This document shows positions 1 to 8,400 of a DNA stretch of 64,000 nucleotides, one piece after another. The stretch lies in the NCBI GenBank assembly GCA_934148875.1, contig CAKPDJ010000002.1, forward strand, positions 3,666-67,665, given 5' to 3'. Origin of the DNA: an uncultured Bacilli bacterium (lineage in GTDB: Bacteria > Bacillota_I > Bacilli_A > RF39 > UBA660). The translations under genes were made by a program, and so were the position numbers. The notes under the pieces were generated by a model that saw nothing but the letters and a program-made list of their open reading frames with translations, made no database searches and was not told where the DNA came from. Positions within the stretch are counted from its first letter, which is position 1, and each line of letters begins with the position of its first letter.

Positions 1-2
1 AT

Positions 3-41
3 TCTGGGAATAACTTAAATAAAAATGATGAAGAGGCTTAA
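3..41 (+). CDS. C-terminal end of an upstream gene, probably portal protein (partial)
   Basis: An open frame enters from the left edge and ends at TAA 39-41, giving the last residues SGNNLNKNDEEA. In HK97-type phages the gene directly before the ClpP-like prohead protease is the portal, so portal is inferred from position only. A short AGGC/GCCT hairpin followed by a T run (34-55) overlaps the stop and could be a weak attenuator. Confidence 0.5.
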   Translation, partial: SGNNLNKNDEEA

Positions 42-86
42 AAGGCCTATTTTTTATACCTAAAATTACTGAAAGGGGGTGAGATA

Positions 87-809
87 GTGAAAAAATACTG
101 GGAATTTAAGAATATAGCAGAAACAAGTGCTGAATTATTCATATATGGTGATATATCTAGTTATGAATATGAAGGAAGTACATCTGCAAACCTTTTTAAA
201 AAGGAGTTAGACTCTATTAACCCTGAAGCAGACATTAATATTTTTATTAATAGTCCTGGGGGAGAAGTATTTGAAGGTATTGCAATAGGCAATATGATAA
301 AACGTAGAAAAGGGAAAACTACTTGTACAGTAGATGCTTTAGCTGCAAGTATAGCAACTGTTATAGCTTCAAGTTGCGATAAAGTTTATATGTATAAGAA
401 CAGTATGTTTATGATCCATAATGCTTCATCTATCGTTTGGGGAAATGCCAATGAAATGAGAAAAATGGCAGATGATTTAGATAGAATTACTGAATCAATT
501 AAAGAAACTTACCTTGAAAAGTGTAAGAAAAAGACCACAAAAGCTGAGTTTACAAGGCTTATGGATAATGAAACATGGTTATCTGCTGATGAGACTAAAG
601 AATTAGGTCTATGTGATAAGGTTTTAGCAGAAAACAAAGCAGTTGCAAGTATAAATAGTGAATTATTTAAAAATTATAAAAATGTTCCTGAAGGCTTAAC
701 AAAGCCTTTTTTTGATGCCCAAAAACCAGTAATGAGTGAGGAAACAAAAGCATTATTGGAGGAAGTAAAAGCAATGAAGGGCTATGAAAATTTTGATAAA
801 TTATTTTAA
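87..809 (+). CDS. ClpP-like prohead maturation protease
   Basis: Serine protease of the ClpP/crotonase fold that trims the N-terminal part of the capsid protein during head assembly. The 240-residue protein has the family's INSPGGEVFEG block (residues 54-64), a nucleophile context DALAASIA with Ser88, and the MIHNAS block with candidate His111. The start is GTG at 87, placed behind the strong site GAAAGGGGGTGA. It lies directly upstream of the capsid gene, the standard order in HK97-like phages. Confidence 0.93.
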   Translation: MKKYWEFKNIAETSAELFIYGDISSYEYEGSTSANLFKKELDSINPEADINIFINSPGGEVFEGIAIGNMIKRRKGKTTCTVDALAASIATVIASSCDKVYMYKNSMFMIHNASSIVWGNANEMRKMADDLDRITESIKETYLEKCKKKTTKAEFTRLMDNETWLSADETKELGLCDKVLAENKAVASINSELFKNYKNVPEGLTKPFFDAQKPVMSEETKALLEEVKAMKGYENFDKLF

Positions 810-825
810 AAGGAGGCCGAAAAAT

Positions 826-1974
826 ATGGCAAAAAACAGATTTAAAATTCAACAACAATTAGAAGGAACTAGAGCTTCTCTTAAAGAAGCAGTAAATAAA
901 GTAGATGCAGCTTATGCTGATGTAACATCAACTTTAGAACAAAGAGCTGCATTAGAAGAAATAGTAAAAGATCTTAAAAATAGAGTAGAAAAATATGAAA
1001 ATGATTTAAAAGAATTAGATGAAGAAGCTGCAGAAAACTTTAAGAGAGAAAATTCTATTCACAATTTAAGAAAATCAGGAGATGAAAAAATAGAAGCAAA
1101 AGCTGAATTAATCAGAGCTACTATGAAAAAAGAAAAAGTAAGTCAAAGAGTTCTTAATGCTTTAGGAGAAGGATCAGGTGCAGGAAATGGTGAAAACTTA
1201 TTACCAACAACTTTAATGACAGAATTAGTTACTGAACCATTTGCAGTTAACCCATTAAGAGGAGTTTCAACAATGACTAATATCACAAACCTTGAAATTC
1301 CTAAATTAGCTTTCACATTAGATGATGATGAATTCTTAACTTCTAATAGTGCAACTGCAAAAGAAATGGCTATGTCAGCATCTAAAATTAAATTTGAAAG
1401 AAAAGACTTTAGAGTATTTGCAGACATCACAGATGCAGTTTTAAGAGGAAGCAATGTTAATTTAGTAGGATATGTAGAAAATGCTTTAAGAAGTGGTATG
1501 GCAAAGAAAGAAAAGAAACTTGCTTTTGCTGTTGGAACATCAAATCCAGAAACTTCATTCTATAACAAGACTGGTTCTAACTATGACATCACTGCTATTA
1601 CTAAAGAAAGTAAATACTTAGCAATAAAAGCAGCACTTGCAGATTTAGAAGATGATTATGCTGATAAAGCAAAAATTGTTATGAGAAGAGCAGATTATTA
1701 TGACATAATCGAAGCTTTAGCAAACGGAAATGCTTCTTTATACCAAGCACAACCAGAATCAGTATTAGGTGCTCCAGTTATCTTCTGTGACTTAGCAACT
1801 ATTCCAGTAGTTGGTGACTTTTCTTACTCTCACTTCAACTATGATTTAGATGCTACTTATGAATCAGATAAAAACATCAAAACAGGAATCACTTCTTTCG
1901 TATTAACAGGATACTTAGATCACAAGATTAAAATGAAATCTGCATTCAGATTAGCTTTAGTACAGGGGGAGTAA
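826..1974 (+). CDS. HK97-fold major capsid protein, zero-frame form
   Basis: Major head protein of 382 residues. The ATG at 826 is chosen over an in-frame upstream ATG at 784 because AAAAGGAGGCCG (808-819) lies just before it and 784 falls inside the protease gene. Residues 1-110 are charged and coiled-coil-like, the expected delta (scaffold) domain removed by the neighbouring protease. The globular HK97 fold starts near LLPTTLMTELVTEPF. The zero frame stops at TAA 1972-1974 after CAG GGG GAG; see the separate -1 extension entry. Confidence 0.93.
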   Translation: MAKNRFKIQQQLEGTRASLKEAVNKVDAAYADVTSTLEQRAALEEIVKDLKNRVEKYENDLKELDEEAAENFKRENSIHNLRKSGDEKIEAKAELIRATMKKEKVSQRVLNALGEGSGAGNGENLLPTTLMTELVTEPFAVNPLRGVSTMTNITNLEIPKLAFTLDDDEFLTSNSATAKEMAMSASKIKFERKDFRVFADITDAVLRGSNVNLVGYVENALRSGMAKKEKKLAFAVGTSNPETSFYNKTGSNYDITAITKESKYLAIKAALADLEDDYADKAKIVMRRADYYDIIEALANGNASLYQAQPESVLGAPVIFCDLATIPVVGDFSYSHFNYDLDATYESDKNIKTGITSFVLTGYLDHKIKMKSAFRLALVQGE

Positions 1975-2168
1975 TTAACCCTGTTAAATCTGCAGTAGCT
2001 CCTTTAAGTGTGGACGATGAAATTGCTGCAACAATAGACGAGCCTACTGTGGATTATAGCTCGTACACGGTAGCTCAGCTGAAATCTATTGCAGATGAAA
2101 GCGGGGTAGAATACCCATCTAATATTAAAAAAGCTGATTTAATTGCTAAATTAGAGGAACAGGCATAG
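1968..2168 (+). CDS. HeH/LEM-domain C-terminal extension of capsid, read by -1 frameshift
   Basis: The -1 frame stays open from the five-G run at 1965-1969 for 66 codons and ends at TAG 2166-2168. It has no ATG and no ribosome site of its own. Residues 33-65 of the extension (from YTVAQLKSIADESGVEYP) match the HeH/LEM helix-extension-helix fold seen in phage head and tail proteins. Slippage on G GGG GAG lets the P-site codon re-pair perfectly and would give a capsid of about 447 residues. A capsid minority carrying an extra C-terminal domain is known for some Firmicutes phages. The alternative is an independent gene from GTG 2010, but no ribosome site precedes it. Confidence 0.7.
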   Translation, partial: GVINPVKSAVAPLSVDDEIAATIDEPTVDYSSYTVAQLKSIADESGVEYPSNIKKADLIAKLEEQA

Positions 2169-2196
2169 GCCTTTTCCTCTAAAAAGGGGAGGGCTT

Positions 2197-2484
2197 ATGG
2201 TTCAATTAGAAGATGCCAAATCTTATATGATGATTGATTTTAGCGAAAAGGATAATGATATCATTAATTTTATAGAAGAGGCAAAAACAATAATAGAAAC
2301 AAGTACCGGAGCAGAAGCAGAAATTGTTTATAGTTCTGGTGATGAAAAATTAATGCATCTATACGATATAGTACATAAAATTGTAATTAAAAACTTATGG
2401 GATGAGCAATCAACAAGTGGTGCGAGACTTACAAATCTTTATATTAAATTAAGAGCTTATTACAGGAAGGTAACAAATGGCTAA
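2197..2484 (+). CDS. Head-tail connector protein (gp6-like)
   Basis: A 95-residue, mostly helical protein of the phage gp6-like connector type, which forms a ring under the portal. Support comes from its short length, the N-terminal LEDAKSYMMIDFSEKDNDII pattern typical of the family, and its place right after the capsid. A strong site AAGGGGAGG lies before ATG 2197. Its end overlaps the next gene by 8 nt, so the two are probably translationally coupled. Confidence 0.82.
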   Translation: MVQLEDAKSYMMIDFSEKDNDIINFIEEAKTIIETSTGAEAEIVYSSGDEKLMHLYDIVHKIVIKNLWDEQSTSGARLTNLYIKLRAYYRKVTNG

Positions 2485-2815
2485 TGCTTTTAAAATGACA
2501 GAAAAAGTAGCATTTGTAAGTACTGAAACAGTAGAAAATGAGAATGGATTTAAAATTACTACAAATACAACAGTCTATGAATGCTGGGCAAATAGATTAA
2601 ATCTAAGCAATGATGAATTTACAAATACTTATGCCACTTTTAATAAATACATTATTAGCTTTAGAGTAAGATATTGCAAATTTACTAAAGAATTAGAATT
2701 TAATACTAAAAAATATAAGCTAAAATATAAAGATAATTTATTCAATATTATAAGTGCTCAAGATTATAAGAACCTTCATAAATACGTAGATGTAAAAGTA
2801 GAGGTGCAAATATGA
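2477..2815 (+). CDS. Head-tail joining/closure protein (gp16-like)
   Basis: A 112-residue beta-rich protein in the second connector position. The pattern VYECWANRLN...FRVRYCKFT...KYKLKYKDNLFNIISA matches the phage head-tail adaptor family, a small beta-barrel that plugs the neck. The ribosome site AGGAAGG lies inside the end of the upstream connector gene, and it overlaps the next gene by 4 nt. Confidence 0.8.
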   Translation: MANAFKMTEKVAFVSTETVENENGFKITTNTTVYECWANRLNLSNDEFTNTYATFNKYIISFRVRYCKFTKELEFNTKKYKLKYKDNLFNIISAQDYKNLHKYVDVKVEVQI

Positions 2816-3165
2816 GTGGAGTAACTATAACTGGAATAGAACAAACAGAAAGTCTATTTAAAGAATTAACAGATGCTCAAGTAAGAAATGTTGCAAACAA
2901 AATTGGAGATATTGTAGTAGATGCAATGAGTGCTAATATAGCTCGTGACACAGGTGCTTCACAAAAATCAATTAAAAAACAAGTAAGGAAGAGTGATGGA
3001 GGTATAAAGGTATCCATTTCACCACATACTCATTACTATATTTATGATGAATTTGGAACTTCTAAAGTTAAAAATAATATAGGAAAACTATACAGAGCTA
3101 TAGAAGGTAGTAAAAATGAATGTATTGATACAGCAAAGGAGCTGGCTAAAAACTATGCTAAGTAA
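2812..3165 (+). CDS. HK97 gp10-like tail completion protein
   Basis: A 117-residue protein of the HK97 gp10 family. It shows the diagnostic ARDTGASQKSIKKQV region and YDEFGTSKVKNN near residues 82-93; family members contain EFGTSKM-type sequence there. It acts at the head-proximal end of the tail. ATG 2812 overlaps the previous stop. Confidence 0.84.
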   Translation: MSGVTITGIEQTESLFKELTDAQVRNVANKIGDIVVDAMSANIARDTGASQKSIKKQVRKSDGGIKVSISPHTHYYIYDEFGTSKVKNNIGKLYRAIEGSKNECIDTAKELAKNYAK

Positions 3166-3487
3166 ATTAAAAAAAGATTTAGAAGAAATAACCAGCATTC
3201 CTATATATGCATTTATAAAGCCAGAGGAAGAAATAAAAGATACTTATATAGAATATAGGATTATAAGTGATATAGATGCAGATTTTGCTGGTAATAAAAA
3301 TTTAACTGAAATATATACAATTCAAATTGATATATTTAGTTATTATGACTATATAGAATTAGCAAAAACAATTAAAAATACTCTCAAAGCTAAAGGATAT
3401 GTTTATATTCAAGGGGATGGGGATCTTTATGAACCAGATACTAAACTATACCATAAAGCAATGAGATTTAAATATAAAAAATTTTAG
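3155..3487 (+). CDS. Tail terminator-like protein
   Basis: A 110-residue protein in the tail-terminator position, directly before the tail tube gene. The preferred start is ATG 3155 (MLSKLKKDLEEITSIPIYAF), with AAAGGA at 3135-3140. The 13-codon longer frame begins without a ribosome site inside the upstream gene. The alternating beta pattern (TYIEYRIISD, IYTIQIDIFSYYDY) fits the terminator fold that caps a finished tube. Identity rests on order and size more than on a strong motif. Confidence 0.7.
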   Translation: MLSKLKKDLEEITSIPIYAFIKPEEEIKDTYIEYRIISDIDADFAGNKNLTEIYTIQIDIFSYYDYIELAKTIKNTLKAKGYVYIQGDGDLYEPDTKLYHKAMRFKYKKF

Positions 3488-3508
3488 AGCGTTAATCGCT
3501 CTTTTTTT
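3486..3508 (+). terminator. Rho-independent terminator before the tail tube gene
   Basis: AGAGCG-TTAAT-CGCTCT followed by six T, overlapping the tail-terminator stop codon. Sitting inside the structural operon, it may act as a partial terminator adjusting tail tube output. Confidence 0.75.
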
Positions 3509-3522
3509 AAGGAGGAATTTAA

Positions 3523-4406
3523 ATGGCAGTTGTAGCAAAACTAGAAAATGGTTTAAGAAAACTAAAAATGGCCCAATTAAGTGATGATGGTTCATATGGT
3601 GATATTTTCACTGTTGCAGACATGACACAAATTACAGCAGAAACTAGTGAGGGTGAAACAAAATTAGCAGCTGGTAATGCTGTTATTTATTCAAAAAAGA
3701 GCAAAGGATCTACGACAGGTACTGTTGGATTTTACTCAACTGATGAAGATACAGAAGCTAAAATATTTGGTTATAAGAAAAATGAAGCAGGAAACATTTT
3801 ATATGGAATGACTGATAACAAACCATTTGTTGCAATTATAGCAGAATTTACAGCAGTTAATCCTGCAACTGGTAATGAAGAAAATGGATATTTAATATTC
3901 CCTAAATGTGCTTTAGGAGAAATTTCTCAGGACATTAGCACTAAGGATGCAGACGGTAGACTAGTTGCCGCTTAAATCAGAAATGATTTAATGAAAATCG
4001 GTGAAAAAACTGGAAGGCTAAGTAAATTATTGAAATAAATTCTTTGGTATGTTTTAATGTAATAATTTATATGCTAATCAGAGGTGAAGGCTAGGTTTAA
4101 AAACTTAGTCAGCCGCAACGCATACAGATTGAACCTAGAAATAGAATATAATATCTGCAAGAGGCACCGATATCTTAGCAAGTAAAGTTGAAGATAAAAA
4201 GATATGCTGAACTTATAGAAAACTATAAGAACTATGGGATAAAAAGCCTATAGGATAACAAATTGAACGAAACTTTCAATGCTAAATCATTAGCATTTAC
4301 TGCAATGGCTTTAGACAATGCAAATAAAACTTATAAATTAAAAGGCTTTGGAGAAACACCAGCAACATTAACTGCTGAAATGTTTGTACCAAAAGCATCA
4401 GTTTAA
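3523..4406 (+). CDS. Major tail tube protein, split by a group I intron
   Basis: The first exon (from ATG 3523, site AAGGAGG) runs to about 3966 and reads as a phi13/TP901-type tail tube protein. Unspliced, it stops at TAA 3973-3975 after ...DGRLVAA. The frame resumes at AAC 4266 and ends at TAA 4404-4406 (NETFNAKSLAFTAMALDNAN...), with no start codon or ribosome site. Joining 3966 to 4266 gives about 194 residues, a normal tube size. The 5' boundary could instead be after GCT 3972; both joins keep the frame. The intervening RNA is annotated separately. Confidence 0.85.
3967..4265 (+). ncRNA. Group I self-splicing intron, no homing endonuclease
   Basis: Core signatures are present in order. 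GCCGCAACGCATAC (4112-4125) is the R-type strand, and AAGATATGCTGAAC (4199-4212) is the S-type strand; GCATA pairs with TATGC as P7. Right after it, CTTATAG-AAAA-CTATAAG forms a P9-like hairpin. A 9-bp helix TAAATTATT (4023-4031)/AATAATTTA forms P2. TTGCCG at the 5' boundary can pair with CGGTGA near 3999. The last intron base is G4265 and the preceding exon base is U, as group I chemistry requires. At about 299 nt it has no room for an endonuclease gene. Confidence 0.85.
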
Positions 4407-4421
4407 TAAAATGGAGGGCTT

Positions 4422-5021
4422 ATGCTAATTTGTGATGATAATATATTGATAATAACAATTAATAATATAAAAATAGAAGTGAAAGTTACTTTTAATGTTT
4501 TAAGAAATCTATATAACTTCTTACAAGATGATATAAGTAGAGAATTAGATGTAAGCTCTCCGTTTGATTTATTAGAAAAATTAAATGAAGATAACAAATA
4601 TAGAGCTGCTTTATTATACTGTATGGCTAATGGTAAAATTCCTTATTACGAAATAAAAGAACATTTAAAGGAACTTCCAGAAATTTATTTTAAGTTAATT
4701 GAAACATCAGTATTAAACAGCTTAATTTACATAGATAAAAATGAAGAAAAACACGAAGGCAAAGAAGAATCACAAGATTTTGAAGAATATTTTAATTTTT
4801 TATACTGTTCAGCAATAACAGTATTACATTTCACAAAAGAACAATTTTTTGAAACCACTCCTAGAGAATTAAAAGCATTATTAAATGCATATAAATTAAA
4901 TCAGAAGAATATTCTTTTAACTTCATATATAGAAATAATGAAATCTTTAAATAAGCCTACTACTAAAAAAGAAGAAGTAATAAAAGCTCAAGATGCCAAT
5001 GACTTTTTTAATTTAATATAG
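4422..5021 (+). CDS. Tail assembly chaperone, G and T parts in one frame
   Basis: A 199-residue protein between the tube and tape measure genes, where chaperones coating the tape measure are encoded. The N-terminal 105 residues resemble the G part. Residues about 120-160 (YCSAITVLHFTKEQFFETTPRELKALL in that region) carry the TPRE-type pattern of the T part. Many phages make G-T by frameshifting; here both lie in one frame, so none is needed. Site GGAGGG precedes ATG 4422. Confidence 0.75.
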   Translation: MLICDDNILIITINNIKIEVKVTFNVLRNLYNFLQDDISRELDVSSPFDLLEKLNEDNKYRAALLYCMANGKIPYYEIKEHLKELPEIYFKLIETSVLNSLIYIDKNEEKHEGKEESQDFEEYFNFLYCSAITVLHFTKEQFFETTPRELKALLNAYKLNQKNILLTSYIEIMKSLNKPTTKKEEVIKAQDANDFFNLI

Positions 5022-5053
5022 AACTTTTTAAAATCTAGTGCATATATTATATT
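5020..5053 (+). promoter_or_regulatory. Promoter for a moron-like gene
   Basis: AGAACTTTTTAAAATCTAGTGCATATATTATATT precedes the small gene at 5076. GCATATATTATA and GGTTAAAGGAG match, almost base for base, the promoter and ribosome site at 59957-60008. The -10 is TATATT 5048-5053; the GGTACT box is degenerate here (AGAACT). Confidence 0.55.
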
Positions 5054-5075
5054 AAAAAGGTTAAAGGAGAATAAA

Positions 5076-5414
5076 ATGAAACTTCTAAAAAGATGCTTAT
5101 TAATAATAAGCTTATTACTCAATCTATCACTAATATATATTTATTTTGACACATATAATGAATTAAATGGGAAAATAAATGAATATGAAGTAGCAGTAAA
5201 ATATTTGCAAAATAATAATAGGCGAGAATGGAATATAACAGAAGAAAAAAAGAAAGAAATTCTTATGTATTACATGTCAATAAGAGAATTAGATCTAGTT
5301 GAAGCTCAATATTTAATAGATAGTTATAATTTTTTATATCAATATGAAATAAGTTTAGATGATAATTTAATAATTCAAGGGGAACTATATACTCCTATAT
5401 ATTGGAACTCATAA
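5076..5414 (+). CDS. Small N-terminally anchored or secreted protein, moron-like
   Basis: I do not recognise the family. The 112-residue protein starts MKLLKRCLLIISLLLNLSLI, a membrane anchor or signal segment, followed by a charged soluble part. It has its own promoter-like sequence and a perfect terminator overlapping its stop, inside the tail operon. That is the layout of a moron expressed from the prophage, and lysogenic conversion or a surface function is a guess from the context. Confidence 0.72.
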   Translation: MKLLKRCLLIISLLLNLSLIYIYFDTYNELNGKINEYEVAVKYLQNNNRREWNITEEKKKEILMYYMSIRELDLVEAQYLIDSYNFLYQYEISLDDNLIIQGELYTPIYWNS

Positions 5415-5427
5415 GAGTTCCTTTTTT
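5404..5427 (+). terminator. Terminator behind the moron-like gene
   Basis: GGAACTC-ATAA-GAGTTCC followed by six T; the loop contains the gene's TAA stop. It separates the small gene from the tape measure gene. Confidence 0.88.
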
Positions 5428-5447
5428 ATTTAGAAAGGAGGGAACAT

Positions 5448-8400
5448 ATGAGTGATTCTCAAATTAAAATTGAATATTTATTAAATTCATCTGAGTTTAA
5501 TAAAAATATGGCCAGCATGAAGAAAAATATGCAGTTATGCAATGAAGAAGTAAAAAATTCAGCTAAAGAAATGAATACATATGGTTCCAATATTCAAACT
5601 TTGACTTCAAGGCAAAAAGCTATTCAACAAGCTATGGAACAAAGTAAAAAAATAATGGCTGAATACAATTCTAATTTAGAAAAAAATAAAAAAGCTTTAG
5701 AAGGGAATAAGCAATCTTTAGAAGATTTATCTAAAGCTAAGAAGCAAGCTAATAATGAATATAAAAATGCTGTAAAGATGTATGGTGAAGAATCAGAAGA
5801 AGCTTTAAAATTAAAAGAAGCTTTAGATGAAGTATCAGATGAATATGCAAATATGAAATCTAGAGTAAAAGGTAATGAAGATACTATTGTAAGTAATACA
5901 GCTCAATTAGAAAAACAAAGAGGTGTTTTAATTGATTTAGAAGGACAGTTAAAAGCTACAAATAAAGCCTTAGAAGAACAATCTAATAAATTCATATTAG
6001 CTAGTAAAAGATTTAGTGAATGGGGGAAAAACCTAGAAAAAATAGGTGGAAGTCTTAAAAATTTAGGAGAAGATGTACAAAAAGCTGGTGCGATAATTGT
6101 AACTGCAAGTGCAGGCTTAGCAACTTTGGCTATGAGTGCAGAATCAGGTTTTGCAAAAGTAAACACTTTAGCAAAAGATTCTGGAGAAAGTTTAAAAAAC
6201 TTTAAAAAAGATGTTTATGATTTATCAGATAATACAGGACAATCAGTTGAAGATTTAACAGATGCTTTATACAATGCTGTAAGTGCTGGAGTAGATTATT
6301 CTCAATCAGTTGAATTTATGGATCAAGTTAATAAAGTTGCTACTGGTGGATTTGGTGAAATAGCAGATGCATCTAGTGCATTAACTAGTATAATGAATAT
6401 TTATGGTAAAACAGTAAAAGACACAGGAGAAATATCTGATAAGCTGTTTGTTACACAAGAAAAAGGTGTATTAACAGTAGGAGAATTAAGTTCAGTGTTA
6501 GGTGAATCTGCTTCTAGTGCTAAAGCTTATAATGTAGATTTAGATAACTTACTTAGTGGATATGTATCACTTACTAAAGCAGGTATTAATGTAAATCAAT
6601 CAAATACCAAACTTAGAGCTATGTTCGAAGAATTAGGTGATACTGGTTCAAATGTAGGTAAAATCCTTCAAGAAAAAACAGGTAAATCATTTACTCAATT
6701 AATGGAAGATGGTAATTCTTTAGCAGATGTACTAAGTATTATAACTGATAGCGTTAATGGATCAAAAGATGATTTTAATGCTTTGTGGAGTAGTAGTGAA
6801 GCTGCAGGTGCTGGATTTGTAATTGCTAGTGAAGGTGGAAAAGTATTTAAAGATGCACTAAAAGGCATGGGAGAAAGTGCTGGCAAATGTAATGGTGCTT
6901 TTGAAGAGGTTGCAAATACTAGTGAATTTAAATTTAAGAAAAGTATAAATGAAGTTAAAAATAGTGCTTCTAAATTAGGAGAATCTTTATTACCGGTTTT
7001 AGATGAAGTTTCTAAAGGTATTAGTAATGTTGCTAAATATATTTCCAAATTAAATCCTGAGACAGTTGTTGCAGTTGCAAAATTTGGAGCACTTGCTTTA
7101 GTGTTCGGAACTGCCATGAAAGCTACTGGTTCACTTGTAGAAGGTTTAGGAAAAGGTGCACAAGCATTATCAGGATTATTTAAAATTGCTGCAGATACTA
7201 AGTCATTTGGAAGTTTTTCAAAAGCTTTAGCTGAAAGTGATACTGCTATTGGTGGTTTAGTTAAATCTGCTGGTGGATTATCTGAAGTGTTTGGTGGATT
7301 TACTTTAACAGGTGGATTAATAGGGGGAGCAATAGCTGGTGTAGCCGCGTTAGGAGTAGCTTTTTATAATAATCAAAAAGAAATAGAAGAATCAGAAGCT
7401 AAGCTAGCTGAAATGGCTGATTGTTATGATGATTTTACAGGAAGAATACGAACTAACGAAAATATATGGACAGAGATATTTGGTAAAGAATACAATATAA
7501 AATTTGGAGATGACTATAAACAAGCATTAGCTAATACAGAAGCAGATGTTGAAGCATGGGTAGAAAACCTAAGAAGTATGCAGGACGATATAAATGCCCT
7601 TTTAAATGATACAGAGAAGTCTGACGAAACTAAACAAAAAGAATTAGAACAGATGGTTCAAATAGTTCCTGAAAGCAACAATAAAGAAGAACATAAGCTA
7701 CAATTCAAGAGCGGTTTAGAAGAAGCGGGGATAACAGGGGAATCACAAGAAAAATATTTGCAACTTTGGTCTGAAGCATATGATAATGCACAACAAGTAG
7801 TAGATGGCGGCGAAAAGAAAATTGCAGAAATAATTAGAAATAACCTAGGCGAAGATGGTAATATTACCGAAGAAGGTATGAAACAAATAGAGGAAGTAAG
7901 AAAAGATGTCCAAGATGAAATGGCACAAGTTCAATCTAATGATTTTGATACTATGTTGGCTATGACAGAAAGCCATATTGCACAAGAAGAAGCAATATAT
8001 AAAGGTGCAGAAAAAGGCTCAGTTGAAGCAATTAGAAATAAATATAAAACTATGAATGACGAAAGAATAAAAGAATTAGAAAATGAAAAAAATTTTATAG
8101 ATGAACGTGCAGGATTAAGCGAACAAGAGAAACAAGCACTTAAAGATAATATCAATAATCAAATAAATAATATTAATGCTATAGAACAAGCACAGATGGC
8201 AAGTCTTAATCGTAGGGCTATGTATGATCAAGAATATGCAAAACAAAATGGGTTAGCTGTTCAGCAAATTAATGATAATATGTGGACGGTTATAGATACT
8301 AATACTGGAATTGAAACATCATTCTTTGACACAGAAGCGGCCATGCAAGAATATGCTAATAATATGGGGCTACAAACTTCTTATGTTTCCGATGAATTTG

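Noticed and set aside
1975..2168. Separate small head gene with its own start
   Set aside because: No ATG in frame, and GTG 2010 has no ribosome site. The frame joins the capsid at a G run.
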